DNA of 64,000 nucleotides from Pseudomonas sp. (GTDB lineage: Bacteria > Pseudomonadota > Gammaproteobacteria > Pseudomonadales > Pseudomonadaceae). Under the pieces are notes generated by a model that saw nothing but the letters and a program-made list of their open reading frames with translations, did no database searches and was not told the DNA's origin. The first letter of the stretch is position 1. Each line of letters begins with the position of its first letter. The DNA lies in NCBI GenBank assembly GCA_007713455.1, contig VMRT01000018.1, positions 1-64,000 on the forward strand, in the 5' to 3' direction. Both the position numbers and the translations under genes were made by a program. Shown here piece after piece: positions 20,461 to 28,562 of this stretch.

Positions 20461-20486
20461 AAAAGCCCGCCTATTGGCGGGCTTTT
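20461..20486. terminator. Bidirectional rho-independent terminator
   Basis: An 11-bp perfect stem (AAAAGCCCGCC / GGCGGGCTTTT) with a 4-base loop lies 27 bases after the DUF934 stop. The flanking A and T runs form a U-tract in either direction, so it also serves the leftward 33-codon ORF ending at 20494. Confidence 0.92.
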
Positions 20487-20493
20487 CATTGCT

Positions 20494-20595
20494 TCATTGA
20501 TACATCCAGAAGTTGGGGTGTTCGACCGGCGTGGTGACTACATCGGCCTTTTTTCCGGCAGCGATCTGTTTGATCTTCTCGGCGAGCTTCTTCAT
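20494..20595 (-). CDS. 33-residue conserved-looking microprotein
   Basis: A 33-codon ORF starting ATG with GAGGA eight bases upstream. The N-terminal half is a basic amphipathic stretch (MKKLAEKIKQIAAGKKAD) followed by VVTTPVEHPNFWMYQ. It ends eight bases before the bidirectional terminator, which makes it a complete transcription unit: ribosome site, ORF, terminator. No signal peptide or membrane helix. The aromatic C-terminus (NFWMYQ) is reminiscent of a recognition tag or of a peptide precursor such as a modified peptide, but no modifying enzyme is adjacent. Not recognised; a different overlapping frame (20486-20671) lacks this fit. Confidence 0.6.
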   Translation of the reverse strand: MKKLAEKIKQIAAGKKADVVTTPVEHPNFWMYQ

Positions 20596-20702
20596 GAGAC
20601 ATTTCCTCGGTTGCGATCAGGAGTGGCGCTAGATTCCGCCAATTACCGCTGCCGAGGAAATTCATTGCCACTATCGCGGCGATAAGCCAGCACGTGTGGA
20701 AT

Positions 20703-21695
20703 TCAGTCCACGCGGACCAGCACTCGACCCACCTGGCCGCCGGCCAGAATGCGCTCGATCGCCGTCGGTAACTCCTCCAGCCCGACCTCCTGCGAGAGGT
20801 CGTCCAGATTGGCCAGCTTCCACTGCAGCGATAGCTTGTCCCACATGGAAGCCTTGACTACCAGCGGGATCTCCACCGAATCAACACCCAGCAGATTCAC
20901 GCCGCGAAGAATGAACGGAAGCACGCTGGCCTGGAAATGCGTCCCGGCGGTAAGGCCGCAACAGGCCACGCTGGCACCGCGCTGTAGCGACTTCACCACG
21001 TTGAACAGGATGTCTCCGCCAACGGTGTCCACCGCCCCGCCCCATTGTTCCTTGAGCAACGCTTTCTCCACACCAGCCTGCAGTGCGGCGCGCTCGACGA
21101 TCTGGCTAGCCCCCAGGCGAGTAAGGAAGTCCGCCTGATCAGCCTTGCCCGTGACCGCCGCAACCTTGTAGCCAAGACTGGCCAATAGCGCCACCGCTAT
21201 GCTGCCAACGCCACCCGTCGCGCCAGTGACCAGCACGGGCGCTTCGCCTGGCTCAAGACCCGCCTGTTCCAGCTTGTCGACGCAGAGGGCCGCGGTCAGC
21301 CCGGCCGTGCCGAGGATCATAGCCTCGCGCAACGAAAGCCCCTGCGGGCGCTTGATCACCCAGGCCGCCGGAACGCGGATGTACTGGCCGAAGCCACCGG
21401 CGGTGTTCATGCCCAGGTCGTAGCCCGTGACAATCACCTCATCGCCTTCGGCGAACTCACCGACGCTGGACGAAGCCACGACACCCGCGGCGTCGATGCC
21501 TGGCGTATGGGGAAATGAGCGGGTCACGCCGCGATTGCCGCTCGCCGATAGCGCATCCTTGAAGTTCAGCGAGGAGTAATGCACCCGAATGAGTACCTCA
21601 CCGGCTGGCAGCTCGTCGGTAGTACGTTCGACGATACGGGTTTCGAAACGACCCTCGGTCGTCTCGCTGACTTGTAGTGCCTTGAAGCTGCTCAT
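20703..21695 (-). CDS. acuI: Acrylyl-CoA reductase family oxidoreductase (AcuI/YhdH)
   Basis: Medium-chain dehydrogenase/reductase of 330 residues, the family length. It shows the quinone-oxidoreductase pattern: SSLNFKDALSASG, a substrate-side block HTPGIDAAG and the nucleotide-binding VLVTGATGGVGSIAVALLASLGY. AcuI/YhdH enzymes reduce acryloyl-CoA to propionyl-CoA with NADPH. No zinc-binding cysteines are present, as expected. It lies 13 bases downstream of sohB on the same strand and is probably cotranscribed, although the functional link is obscure. Symbol from pattern; YhdH is equally acceptable. Confidence 0.85.
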   Translation of the reverse strand: MSSFKALQVSETTEGRFETRIVERTTDELPAGEVLIRVHYSSLNFKDALSASGNRGVTRSFPHTPGIDAAGVVASSSVGEFAEGDEVIVTGYDLGMNTAGGFGQYIRVPAAWVIKRPQGLSLREAMILGTAGLTAALCVDKLEQAGLEPGEAPVLVTGATGGVGSIAVALLASLGYKVAAVTGKADQADFLTRLGASQIVERAALQAGVEKALLKEQWGGAVDTVGGDILFNVVKSLQRGASVACCGLTAGTHFQASVLPFILRGVNLLGVDSVEIPLVVKASMWDKLSLQWKLANLDDLSQEVGLEELPTAIERILAGGQVGRVLVRVD

Positions 21696-21708
21696 GCGGT
21701 TCCCCTTG

Positions 21709-22731
21709 TCATTGCCAAAAACGTTGTTCGTTCAGCCGGCTCCAGCCTTTCAGCAAGCCGTGCTCCATAACCGTACTGGCCGCCATGCCGAAGCGCTCGG
21801 GCAAGCTTTTCTTCTGTATGTAATGCAACTGGAACAGTTCCGCTTCCTGAGCGCGCTCGGCGAGATACTGATCGCTGGTCTTGAGCTCGTCCGCCAGATG
21901 CTTGCCCAACGCGGCAATGCCCAGCCACACCTCTCCCGTCGCCACATCATCTATCGACAGGTTCTGCCGGTAACGCGCGACGAAGTTCTTGAACAGCTCG
22001 TGGGTCGTCTCCAGGTCTTCCTGGAACTTCTCGCGGCCCTTCTCGGTGTTCTCGCCGAACACGGTCAACGTGCGCTTGTACTCGCCAGCGGTCAGCACTT
22101 CGAAATCGACATCGTGCTTCTTCAGCAGTCGATGCACATTCGGCAGCTGTGCCACCACGCCAATGGAACCGAGGATGGCGAACGGTGCGGTGAGGATGCG
22201 ATTGCCGATACAGGCCATCATGTAGCCGCCACTGGCTGCGACCTTGTCGACACAGACGGTCAGAGGCACGCCGGCATCACGAATGCGCACCAGCTGCGAG
22301 GCAGCCAGGCCATAGCCATGGACCATGCCGCCACCACTTTCCAGGCGCAACACCACCTCATCCTGCGGCGTCGCCATGGTCAGCAATGCTGTGATCTCGT
22401 GGCGCAGGTTGTCTACTGCAGACGCGCGAATATCGCCATCGAAATCGAGAACGAAGACTCGAGCTGGAGACTCGGCCTTCCTGTTCTGCTTGGCCGCCTT
22501 CGCTTCGCGCTTGCGCAATGCCTTGAACGCGTCCTTCTCCATTACGGCCTGCTCCAGGCGCTCACGCATGGATTTGTAGAATTCGTTGAGCTTGTGCACC
22601 TCGAGGTGCCCACCACTCTGTTTGCTGCGTCCCCGCCGCATCGAAGCCAGCGCGATGAGCACGATCACGATCGCCACGACCAACGTGACAGTCTTTGCCA
22701 GGAAGCTGGCATAGTCGACAAGAAATTCCAC
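21709..22731 (-). CDS. sohB: SohB inner-membrane peptidase (S49 family)
   Basis: Protein of 340 residues with an N-terminal membrane helix (FLAKTVTLVVAIVIVLIALAS) and a periplasmic-facing S49 protease domain: LRLESGGGMVHGYGLAASQL, the catalytic serine region VDKVAASGGYMMAC, and the lysine-bearing GEYKRTLTVFGEN. SohB is a signal-peptide-peptidase-like protease. GTG 22731 (VEFLVDYASFLAK) is chosen because it aligns with the E. coli start and follows GAGGGGG; an upstream frame extension of 11 residues lacks support. It is followed by acuI. Confidence 0.9.
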   Translation of the reverse strand: MEFLVDYASFLAKTVTLVVAIVIVLIALASMRRGRSKQSGGHLEVHKLNEFYKSMRERLEQAVMEKDAFKALRKREAKAAKQNRKAESPARVFVLDFDGDIRASAVDNLRHEITALLTMATPQDEVVLRLESGGGMVHGYGLAASQLVRIRDAGVPLTVCVDKVAASGGYMMACIGNRILTAPFAILGSIGVVAQLPNVHRLLKKHDVDFEVLTAGEYKRTLTVFGENTEKGREKFQEDLETTHELFKNFVARYRQNLSIDDVATGEVWLGIAALGKHLADELKTSDQYLAERAQEAELFQLHYIQKKSLPERFGMAASTVMEHGLLKGWSRLNEQRFWQ

Positions 22732-22910
22732 GTATCCCCCTCGATGAGTTCCGGTCGCCGACAAACTACCTTCGGCGGCATGCCGCCAGCATACCGGCGG
22801 GCCTGTGGCGGAGCCAGCGCGAGCGATTCAAACAAACGTTCGAATTATCGTTGACACTCCTGGACGATGTCCCTACCCTCGCGAAAAACAGTGCCGGCCG
22901 GAGCAGCAGC

Positions 22911-23609
22911 ATGGGCAGTATCTACCTGATCAGGCATGGTCAGGCGTCTTTCGGCGCAGAAAACTACGACGTGCTGTCCCCGCTGGGATATCGCCAGTCC
23001 GAAGCCTTGGGTGACTACCTGGCGCAACTCGATGTGTCTTTCGATAGATGCCTGAGCGGCGAGCTGGAACGCCAGCAGAATACCGCCCGCGCCACGCTGG
23101 CGAGGCTAGGCGCTCAGCCTGAGCTTGAAGTCGATGCTGCCTTCAATGAGTTTCACGCCGATGCGGTTATCCGCGCGCATCTTCCTGACCTGCTCCAGGT
23201 GGAGCCGAATGCGATGCACATCCTGCGCAACGCCGCCGATCATCGTGCCGACTTTCAGCGCCTGTTCACCCATGTAGTGCATCGCTGGATATCCGGTGAA
23301 CATGAGAAGGACGACCTGGAGAGCTGGCAGCACTTTCTCGACCGTGTACGTGGTGGTCTTGAGCGCGTTCTCGATCAAGCCGGCAAACGCGACCGTATCG
23401 CCATCTTCACCTCCGGTGGAACTATCACCGCGCTGCTGCAACTGATCATAGGCGTGCCGCCGATCAAGGCGTTCGAGATGAACTGGCAGATCGTCAACAC
23501 CTCGCTCAGCCTGTTGAAATTTCGTGATCGGGATGTCGCGCTGGCTTCGTTCAACAGCCATGCGCACCTGCAACTCCTGAAGAATCCGGAGCTCGTCACC
23601 CATAGATGA
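22911..23609 (+). CDS. Histidine phosphatase family protein
   Basis: Protein of 232 residues with the branch-1 catalytic RHG motif near the start (MGSIYLIRHGQASFG), a second-half Arg (GELERQQNTA) and the second His region (IAIFTSGGTITALLQ). The second site reads TSGGT rather than the usual TH/SHG, so the second catalytic His appears replaced or shifted. This occurs in some family members of unknown activity. ATG 22911 follows GGAG. It is followed 59 bases later by the SCP2 gene and may be cotranscribed with it. Confidence 0.85.
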   Translation: MGSIYLIRHGQASFGAENYDVLSPLGYRQSEALGDYLAQLDVSFDRCLSGELERQQNTARATLARLGAQPELEVDAAFNEFHADAVIRAHLPDLLQVEPNAMHILRNAADHRADFQRLFTHVVHRWISGEHEKDDLESWQHFLDRVRGGLERVLDQAGKRDRIAIFTSGGTITALLQLIIGVPPIKAFEMNWQIVNTSLSLLKFRDRDVALASFNSHAHLQLLKNPELVTHR

Positions 23610-23668
23610 GCCCAGCCCCAAGCGGCCAAAAGCTGCGTGTACCCATAACGACCAAAAAGGAAACCCTC

Positions 23669-23983
23669 ATGAGCAACGTCGCCGAGACTTTCAAAGGCAT
23701 GCAGTCGAAGTTCAACCCCAGCGCCGCTGCCGGCCTGGATCTGGTCTTCCAGTTCAACATCACTGATGCCGAAAACTACTACCTGGTGGTCAAGGATGGT
23801 ACCTGCGATCTGCAGCAGGGCGATTCCAGCGACGCCAACGTCACTCTGATCATGGACAGCGAAACCATGCAGGGCATCGTTAGCGGCGAAACCGACGGCA
23901 TGCAGGCCTTCATGGCCGGCAAGCTGCGCGCCGATGGCGACATGATGCTGGCCATGAAGCTCAGCGAACTGTTCCCAGCCTGA
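23669..23983 (+). CDS. SCP2 sterol-carrier domain protein
   Basis: Protein of 104 residues consisting of a single SCP2 domain (ETFKGMQSKFNPSAAAGLDLVFQFNITDAENYYLVVKDG... DGMQAFMAGKLRADGDMMLAMKLSELF). The fold binds fatty acyl chains or other lipids. ATG 23669 follows AAGGAAA. Together with the downstream APH-type kinase and SDR it fits lipid or acyl-CoA metabolism. A strong terminator follows. Confidence 0.92.
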   Translation: MSNVAETFKGMQSKFNPSAAAGLDLVFQFNITDAENYYLVVKDGTCDLQQGDSSDANVTLIMDSETMQGIVSGETDGMQAFMAGKLRADGDMMLAMKLSELFPA

Positions 23984-24014
23984 GGCGAAAGCTGATTGCT
24001 GAGATGCAAAGGAA

Positions 24015-24040
24015 CCGAAGTCTCAGACTTCGGTTTTTTT
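24015..24040 (+). terminator. Rho-independent terminator after SCP2 gene
   Basis: An 8-bp perfect stem CCGAAGTC / GACTTCGG with a 3-base loop and seven T, 31 bases after the SCP2 stop. It ends the phosphatase-SCP2 unit. The following 150 bases to 24190 hold the promoter of the next unit; nothing else recognised. Confidence 0.93.
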
Positions 24041-24190
24041 ATGCCAGCGATTCATACGCGGACGAATCAGGGAGCTTGATTAACCAGCAACACTCCGGCC
24101 AATAACAGCGCGCATCGCTTGGTCTACGCAACCTTGAGCATTAGATTACTGAATCATCTTGGGCACCGAACATAAGTAGAAGGGATAACA

Positions 24191-25258
24191 ATGGCGCTTA
24201 CAGATCAAACCACCCGCGTCCGTGCAGGCGAGGAGTTGCCGGTCGATATCATCGACCAATACTTGAAGGCGCATATCCCTGGCCTGAACGGTACACCGCA
24301 GATTTCCCAGTTTCCCGGCGGCGCATCGAATCTGACCTACCTGCTGCAGTACCCCGATCGCGATCTGGTCTTGCGCCGCCCTCCCTTCGGACACAAAGCC
24401 AAATCAGCCCACGACATGGGCCGCGAATTTCGCATTCTCAATCAGCTCAACGAAGGCTTTCCCTACTGCCCGAAGGCGTACGTGTACTGCACCGATGATT
24501 CAGTGATAGGCGCGGAGTTCTACGTGATGGAGCGCGTCAACGGCATCATCCTGCGCTCGGAGCTGCCGCCGGAACTGAGCCTCGATGAAGGCCAGACCCG
24601 TGCCCTCTGCGAGAGCTTCATCGACAAGTTCGTCGACTTGCACAATGTCGACTATCAGGCCTGCGGCCTCGGCGACCTGGGCAAGCCGGAAGGCTACGTG
24701 AAGCGCCAGATCGAGGGTTGGAGCGAGCGCTACGAACGCGCCATCACTCCCGATGCGCCCGCCTGGGAGGCGGTGAAGGCCTGGCTGAAGGACAAGATGC
24801 CGGCGGATCACCCTAAGCCGGGAATCATTCACAACGACTACCGTTTCGACAACGTCATCCTCAACCCGGACAACCCGATGGAGATCATCGGCGTACTGGA
24901 CTGGGAAATGACCACCATCGGCGATCCGCTGATGGATCTGGGCAATACGCTGGCCTACTGGATCGAAGCCGCTGATCCCCAGCCAATGCAGGCAATGCGT
25001 CGCCAACCGAGTCATCTGCCCGGCATGCATACCCGGCAGGGCTTCGTCGATTACTACGCGCAACGAGCCGGCATCGAGATTCCCTGCATCGACTTCTACT
25101 ACACCTATGGCCTGTTTCGCCTGGCTGGAATCGTTCAGCAGATCTACTACCGCTTCTATCACGGTCAGACCCAGGACCAGCGTTTCGCCTCATTCATCCA
25201 CATGAACAAGTTGCTCGAACACAAGGCGCTGCAAGTGATCGGGCAATCGACGCTCTGA
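24191..25258 (+). CDS. APH-family phosphotransferase (ACAD10-like)
   Basis: Protein of 355 residues with the aminoglycoside-phosphotransferase-like kinase fold: QFPGGASNLTYLL substrate/ATP loop, catalytic HNDYRFDNVIL (Asp of the Brenner motif) and the metal-binding DWEMTTIGDPLMDLG. This subgroup resembles the kinase domain of mammalian ACAD10/11, which phosphorylates 4-hydroxyacyl-CoAs for their breakdown. With the SDR immediately downstream, a role in catabolism of hydroxy fatty acids is likely (inference). ATG 24191 follows AAGGGA. Confidence 0.85.
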   Translation: MALTDQTTRVRAGEELPVDIIDQYLKAHIPGLNGTPQISQFPGGASNLTYLLQYPDRDLVLRRPPFGHKAKSAHDMGREFRILNQLNEGFPYCPKAYVYCTDDSVIGAEFYVMERVNGIILRSELPPELSLDEGQTRALCESFIDKFVDLHNVDYQACGLGDLGKPEGYVKRQIEGWSERYERAITPDAPAWEAVKAWLKDKMPADHPKPGIIHNDYRFDNVILNPDNPMEIIGVLDWEMTTIGDPLMDLGNTLAYWIEAADPQPMQAMRRQPSHLPGMHTRQGFVDYYAQRAGIEIPCIDFYYTYGLFRLAGIVQQIYYRFYHGQTQDQRFASFIHMNKLLEHKALQVIGQSTL

Positions 25259-25313
25259 AGCTATCCAAACCCTGTGGCACGCCACAGGACCGAACAAGAA
25301 AAGAGGAACGACC

Positions 25314-26081
25314 ATGTCCAAGACAACCCTGTTCGACCTAGACGGCAAGATCGCCTTCGTTTCCGGCGCCAGCCGCGGTATCGGCGAAGCCATCGCCAAA
25401 CTGCTCGCGCAGCAAGGCGCCCATGTGATCGTATCCAGCCGCAAGATCGAAGGCTGCCAGGCGGTAGCCGACGCGATCATCGCTGAAGGCGGCAAGGCCA
25501 CCCCGGTCGCCTGCCACATCGGCGAGATGGAACAGATCCAGTCAGTGTTTGCCCAGATCCGCGAACAGTTCGGCCGCCTCGATATCCTGGTCAACAATGC
25601 GGCGACCAATCCCCAGTTCTGCCACGTGCTGGATACCGATGTTTCGGCCTTCCAGAAAACCGTCGACGTGAATATCCGCGGCTACTTCTACATGTCCATC
25701 GAAGCCGGCAAGCTGATGCGCGAGCACGGCGGCGGCAGCATCATCAACGTCGCTTCCATCAACGGTGTGACACCCGGCAACTTCCAGGGCATCTACTCGA
25801 TCACCAAGGGCGCCGTGATAAACATGACCAAGGCCTTCGCCAAGGAATGCGCGCAGTTCGGGATTCGCTGCAATGCGCTGCTGCCTGGCCTGACCGATAC
25901 CAAATTCGCCTCAGCGCTGGTCAAGAACGAGTCCATCCTGGAGATGGCACTGCAGCACATCCCGTTGAGCAGGGTCGCCCAGCCGAGCGAAATGGCCGGT
26001 GCGGTGCTCTACCTGGCCAGCGACGCGTCCAGCTACACCACCGGTGTGTCACTGAACGTCGACGGTGGTTATCTGGCCTGA
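25314..26081 (+). CDS. Short-chain dehydrogenase/reductase
   Basis: Classical SDR of 255 residues: cofactor loop SGASRGIGEAIA, NNAAT, active-site serine in NVASINGV, and a YSITKGAV catalytic Tyr-Lys block. The residues after the second strand (VIVSSRKIEG) with Arg suggest NADP preference. It follows the APH-type kinase by 55 bases with an AGAGGAA ribosome site and the pair is closed by a terminator. Substrate probably an acyl-CoA or hydroxyacyl derivative (inference from neighbour). Confidence 0.9.
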   Translation: MSKTTLFDLDGKIAFVSGASRGIGEAIAKLLAQQGAHVIVSSRKIEGCQAVADAIIAEGGKATPVACHIGEMEQIQSVFAQIREQFGRLDILVNNAATNPQFCHVLDTDVSAFQKTVDVNIRGYFYMSIEAGKLMREHGGGSIINVASINGVTPGNFQGIYSITKGAVINMTKAFAKECAQFGIRCNALLPGLTDTKFASALVKNESILEMALQHIPLSRVAQPSEMAGAVLYLASDASSYTTGVSLNVDGGYLA

Positions 26082-26100
26082 TCCTTCGCCGCACAAAAAA

Positions 26101-26124
26101 GGGAGCCAAGCGGCTCCCTTTTTT
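26101..26124. terminator. Bidirectional rho-independent terminator
   Basis: GGGAGCC / GGCTCCC stem (26101-26107 and 26112-26118) flanked by six A upstream and six T downstream, placed between the SDR and the convergent membrane-protein gene, so it can act in both directions. Confidence 0.93.
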
Positions 26125-26136
26125 GTCTGCCCACGC

Positions 26137-26784
26137 TTACCAGTTCTTCAGTGCCTCGGTCGCAGCGGCATTCACCGGTTTCGCCAGTAGCCCCGTAGGC
26201 GCCAGTTCCACGGCATAGACGGCCCCATCGGCGATTGGCATGTAGTCGACACGAAGCACCTGCGGTTCAAGGAAGTGCAGATCGCGGCGCTCGAGCTGAA
26301 GCGCGTCCCATATATCCACGCCCAGAGGGTTCTCGCTCAGTACAACGCGACCATGGCGGGCGAGGTTCTGTTGCTCCACGGCGAGATATCGCCCAGAAAG
26401 CCGCTCCAGTCGATACCCTGACTCCAGACCTATCAGCTCAGCCAGGCTCTTCCAGCGAAGTAGATGGAGATCGAGCTGCCATAGATCACCTTCCAGCATC
26501 ACCGTTCGCGTCTCATTGCCCTGTTCCAGGCTGACTTCGTAACGCTGCGGACCCTGGGCGTGGAAACTCACAGTGACCAGCGGCTTCTTGTCAGGCAGCG
26601 CAGCGTAGGTGCTGACGTCGTAGCCAATCAGGCCAATCAATCCGGCGAACAACAGGACCAAAAAGCCGCAAGTCCCGCGCAACCATCCCATCAGCCAGTG
26701 CCCCCCCAGTAGCAAGCGCAGCGCGACCAGCAATACGATCACAGCCAGCAGTGCGATCACGATCGCAAGCCCGAGATATTGCAT
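26137..26784 (-). CDS. Two-helix membrane-anchored protein of unknown function
   Basis: Protein of 215 residues: two N-terminal hydrophobic helices (LGLAIVIALLAVIVLLVALRLLL and GTCGFLVLLFAGLIGLIGY), then a soluble domain of about 150 residues. Homologues in Pseudomonas are often called 'cation/multidrug efflux pump', but the sequence shows no transporter-like set of helices and the label is not supported. ATG 26784 has AAAGGA nine bases away; an ATG two codons earlier is too close to that site. It opposes the SDR across a bidirectional terminator. Confidence 0.75.
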   Translation of the reverse strand: MQYLGLAIVIALLAVIVLLVALRLLLGGHWLMGWLRGTCGFLVLLFAGLIGLIGYDVSTYAALPDKKPLVTVSFHAQGPQRYEVSLEQGNETRTVMLEGDLWQLDLHLLRWKSLAELIGLESGYRLERLSGRYLAVEQQNLARHGRVVLSENPLGVDIWDALQLERRDLHFLEPQVLRVDYMPIADGAVYAVELAPTGLLAKPVNAAATEALKNW

Positions 26785-26978
26785 AACCATGCGTCCTTTC
26801 AATTGGGTGCGACATTATCCGCAGGAGCAATCAGAGCAGCCAGCATCTGCATGGGACGGCCATCACGCGCTGACACTCTTGTCTATCAGGACGTGGATCT
26901 CGGTCATACGAGCAAGCTCTTTCGCCGACGTGGCCAGTCGCATTATCCTCCGCTGCCGTTCTGCCTATTGAGGCCCGC

Positions 26979-27764
26979 ATGCCCTTCGCACTTGAGCTCG
27001 CGCTCGATCCTGCCACGCTGGTGATTCTGGTCGCCGTAGCTTTCACTGCCGGGTTCATCGACGCCATCGCCGGGGGCGGCGGGTTGTTGACCATTCCTGC
27101 CCTGCTGACTGCCGGCCTACCACCGCATCTCGTGCTGGGCACCAACAAGCTGTGCGCCACATTCGGCTCGGCCACAGCCAGCTACACCTTCTATCGCCGC
27201 CGACTATTCGAGCCGGGCCTGTGGCGACGAGCGCTCACGGGCACGGCGATCGGCGCCGCAGTTGGCGCAGTAGTCGCGCAATTCATGCCGGCAAGCTGGC
27301 TTAACCAGCTATTGCCGCTGGTGGTTTCTGCCTGCGGGATCTATCTGCTCTTCAGCCATATGCCGGCCAAATCAGCCAGCGATGCAGTGGTCATCGGCCG
27401 CAGACGCCAATGGCCACAGAGCCTTTCACTGGGCTTTTACGACGGCGTAGCCGGCCCGGGAACCGGCGCCTTCTGGACGGTCAGCAGCATGCTGCTCTAC
27501 CCGCTCGACCTGCTGAGAGCGAGCGGCGTGGCGCGGACGATGAATTTCGTCAGCAATGCCATGGCACTTGCAGTATTCATAATCGGCGGCCACGTCGCCT
27601 GGGTGCTGGGCATTGGGATGGGGCTGGCCTTGATGGCAGGGGCCTACTTCGGCGCGCGCACGGCGATCCGCGGTGGCTCGCGGTTCATCCGTCCGGTATT
27701 CATTCTGGTAGTACTGGCGATGAGTCTGCGGCTAGCCTGGCAACACTGGTTCGGGGTGGCCTAG
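26979..27764 (+). CDS. TSUP/TauE-SafE family transporter
   Basis: Inner-membrane protein of 261 residues with about eight helices. It shows the family repeat [19 protein letters not shown] near the N-terminus and its second copy [19 protein letters not shown] proteins move sulfite, sulfonates, thiosulfate or other organic anions outward or inward. The local context gives no substrate. Its last 33 bases overlap the end of nudC on the opposite strand. Confidence 0.9.
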   Translation: MPFALELALDPATLVILVAVAFTAGFIDAIAGGGGLLTIPALLTAGLPPHLVLGTNKLCATFGSATASYTFYRRRLFEPGLWRRALTGTAIGAAVGAVVAQFMPASWLNQLLPLVVSACGIYLLFSHMPAKSASDAVVIGRRRQWPQSLSLGFYDGVAGPGTGAFWTVSSMLLYPLDLLRASGVARTMNFVSNAMALAVFIIGGHVAWVLGIGMGLALMAGAYFGARTAIRGGSRFIRPVFILVVLAMSLRLAWQHWFGVA

Positions 27765-28562
27765 CCGACGGGCCAGATAAAGCTCGATCAGATAGCGGGC
27801 GATGGATTGGCGCGCGGGCAACGCCGGCAGGTTGTCGATGGCGAACCAACGGGCATCCTCGATTTCCTCGGGCTGCAGCACGATATCGCCACCGGCATAT
27901 TCCGCGTGGAACCCGAGCATGAGGGAATGGGGAAACGGCCAGCCCTGGCTGGCGATGTACTGCGGCGCATGAATGGCCACACCGACTTCCTCTCTTACCT
28001 CGCGCGCGACGCACTGCTCCACCGACTCACCCGGCTCAACATAACCGGCCAGCGTGCTGTAGACACCAGGCGCGAAACGCGGTGAGCGCGCCAGCAACAA
28101 TTCGTCTCCACGGGTGACCAGGACGATCATGCTCGGTGAAAGCCGCGGGTAGTGCTGAACTCCACAGGCTGGACAGTACATGGCACGCTCACCGGCTCGC
28201 GCCTGCATGGGCGAGCCACAGCTGCCACAGAAACGATGCTGGCTGACCCAGGTACCGATCTGCGTGGCATAGCCGAGGAGCCGGAACAGATCGCGATCGT
28301 CCTCCTGCATGAACTGGCGCAGGCCCTGCCAGCGCGCGCCTGGCACATCGGCCGGAAAGTCCAGTTCGAAAAGAAACACCGGTTCTCCGTCGAAGTGCCC
28401 CAGACCCTGTTCGCTGAGCAGCGGCAGATCCAGGCGCTTGAGCCAGTCCCGCGGAAAGAGCGCACCGTTGCCATCGAGCAGAAACTGCTGCCGGCAGTGC
28501 ACCACCGCCCAGCCCCCAGCCATCAAGGGATCGAGCAGCGCCGCCTGCCAGCGCAAGCTCAT
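27732..28562 (-). CDS. nudC: NAD-capped RNA hydrolase / NADH pyrophosphatase NudC
   Basis: Protein of 276 residues. The order is an N-terminal domain, a four-cysteine zinc site (CGSCG...CPACG), and the Nudix box [22 protein letters not shown]. The specificity motif reads SQGWPFPHS, equivalent to the SQPWPFPxS of NudC. The enzyme hydrolyses NADH to NMNH and AMP and removes NAD caps from RNA 5' ends. Start ATG overlaps the fimL stop by one base (TGATG), so it is translationally coupled to fimL. Confidence 0.94.
   Translation of the reverse strand: MSLRWQAALLDPLMAGGWAVVHCRQQFLLDGNGALFPRDWLKRLDLPLLSEQGLGHFDGEPVFLFELDFPADVPGARWQGLRQFMQEDDRDLFRLLGYATQIGTWVSQHRFCGSCGSPMQARAGERAMYCPACGVQHYPRLSPSMIVLVTRGDELLLARSPRFAPGVYSTLAGYVEPGESVEQCVAREVREEVGVAIHAPQYIASQGWPFPHSLMLGFHAEYAGGDIVLQPEEIEDARWFAIDNLPALPARQSIARYLIELYLARRLGHPEPVLPG

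Noticed and set aside
26137-26784. Naming the two-helix protein a multidrug efflux pump
   Set aside because: Only two membrane helices and a soluble domain are visible; no transporter family pattern.
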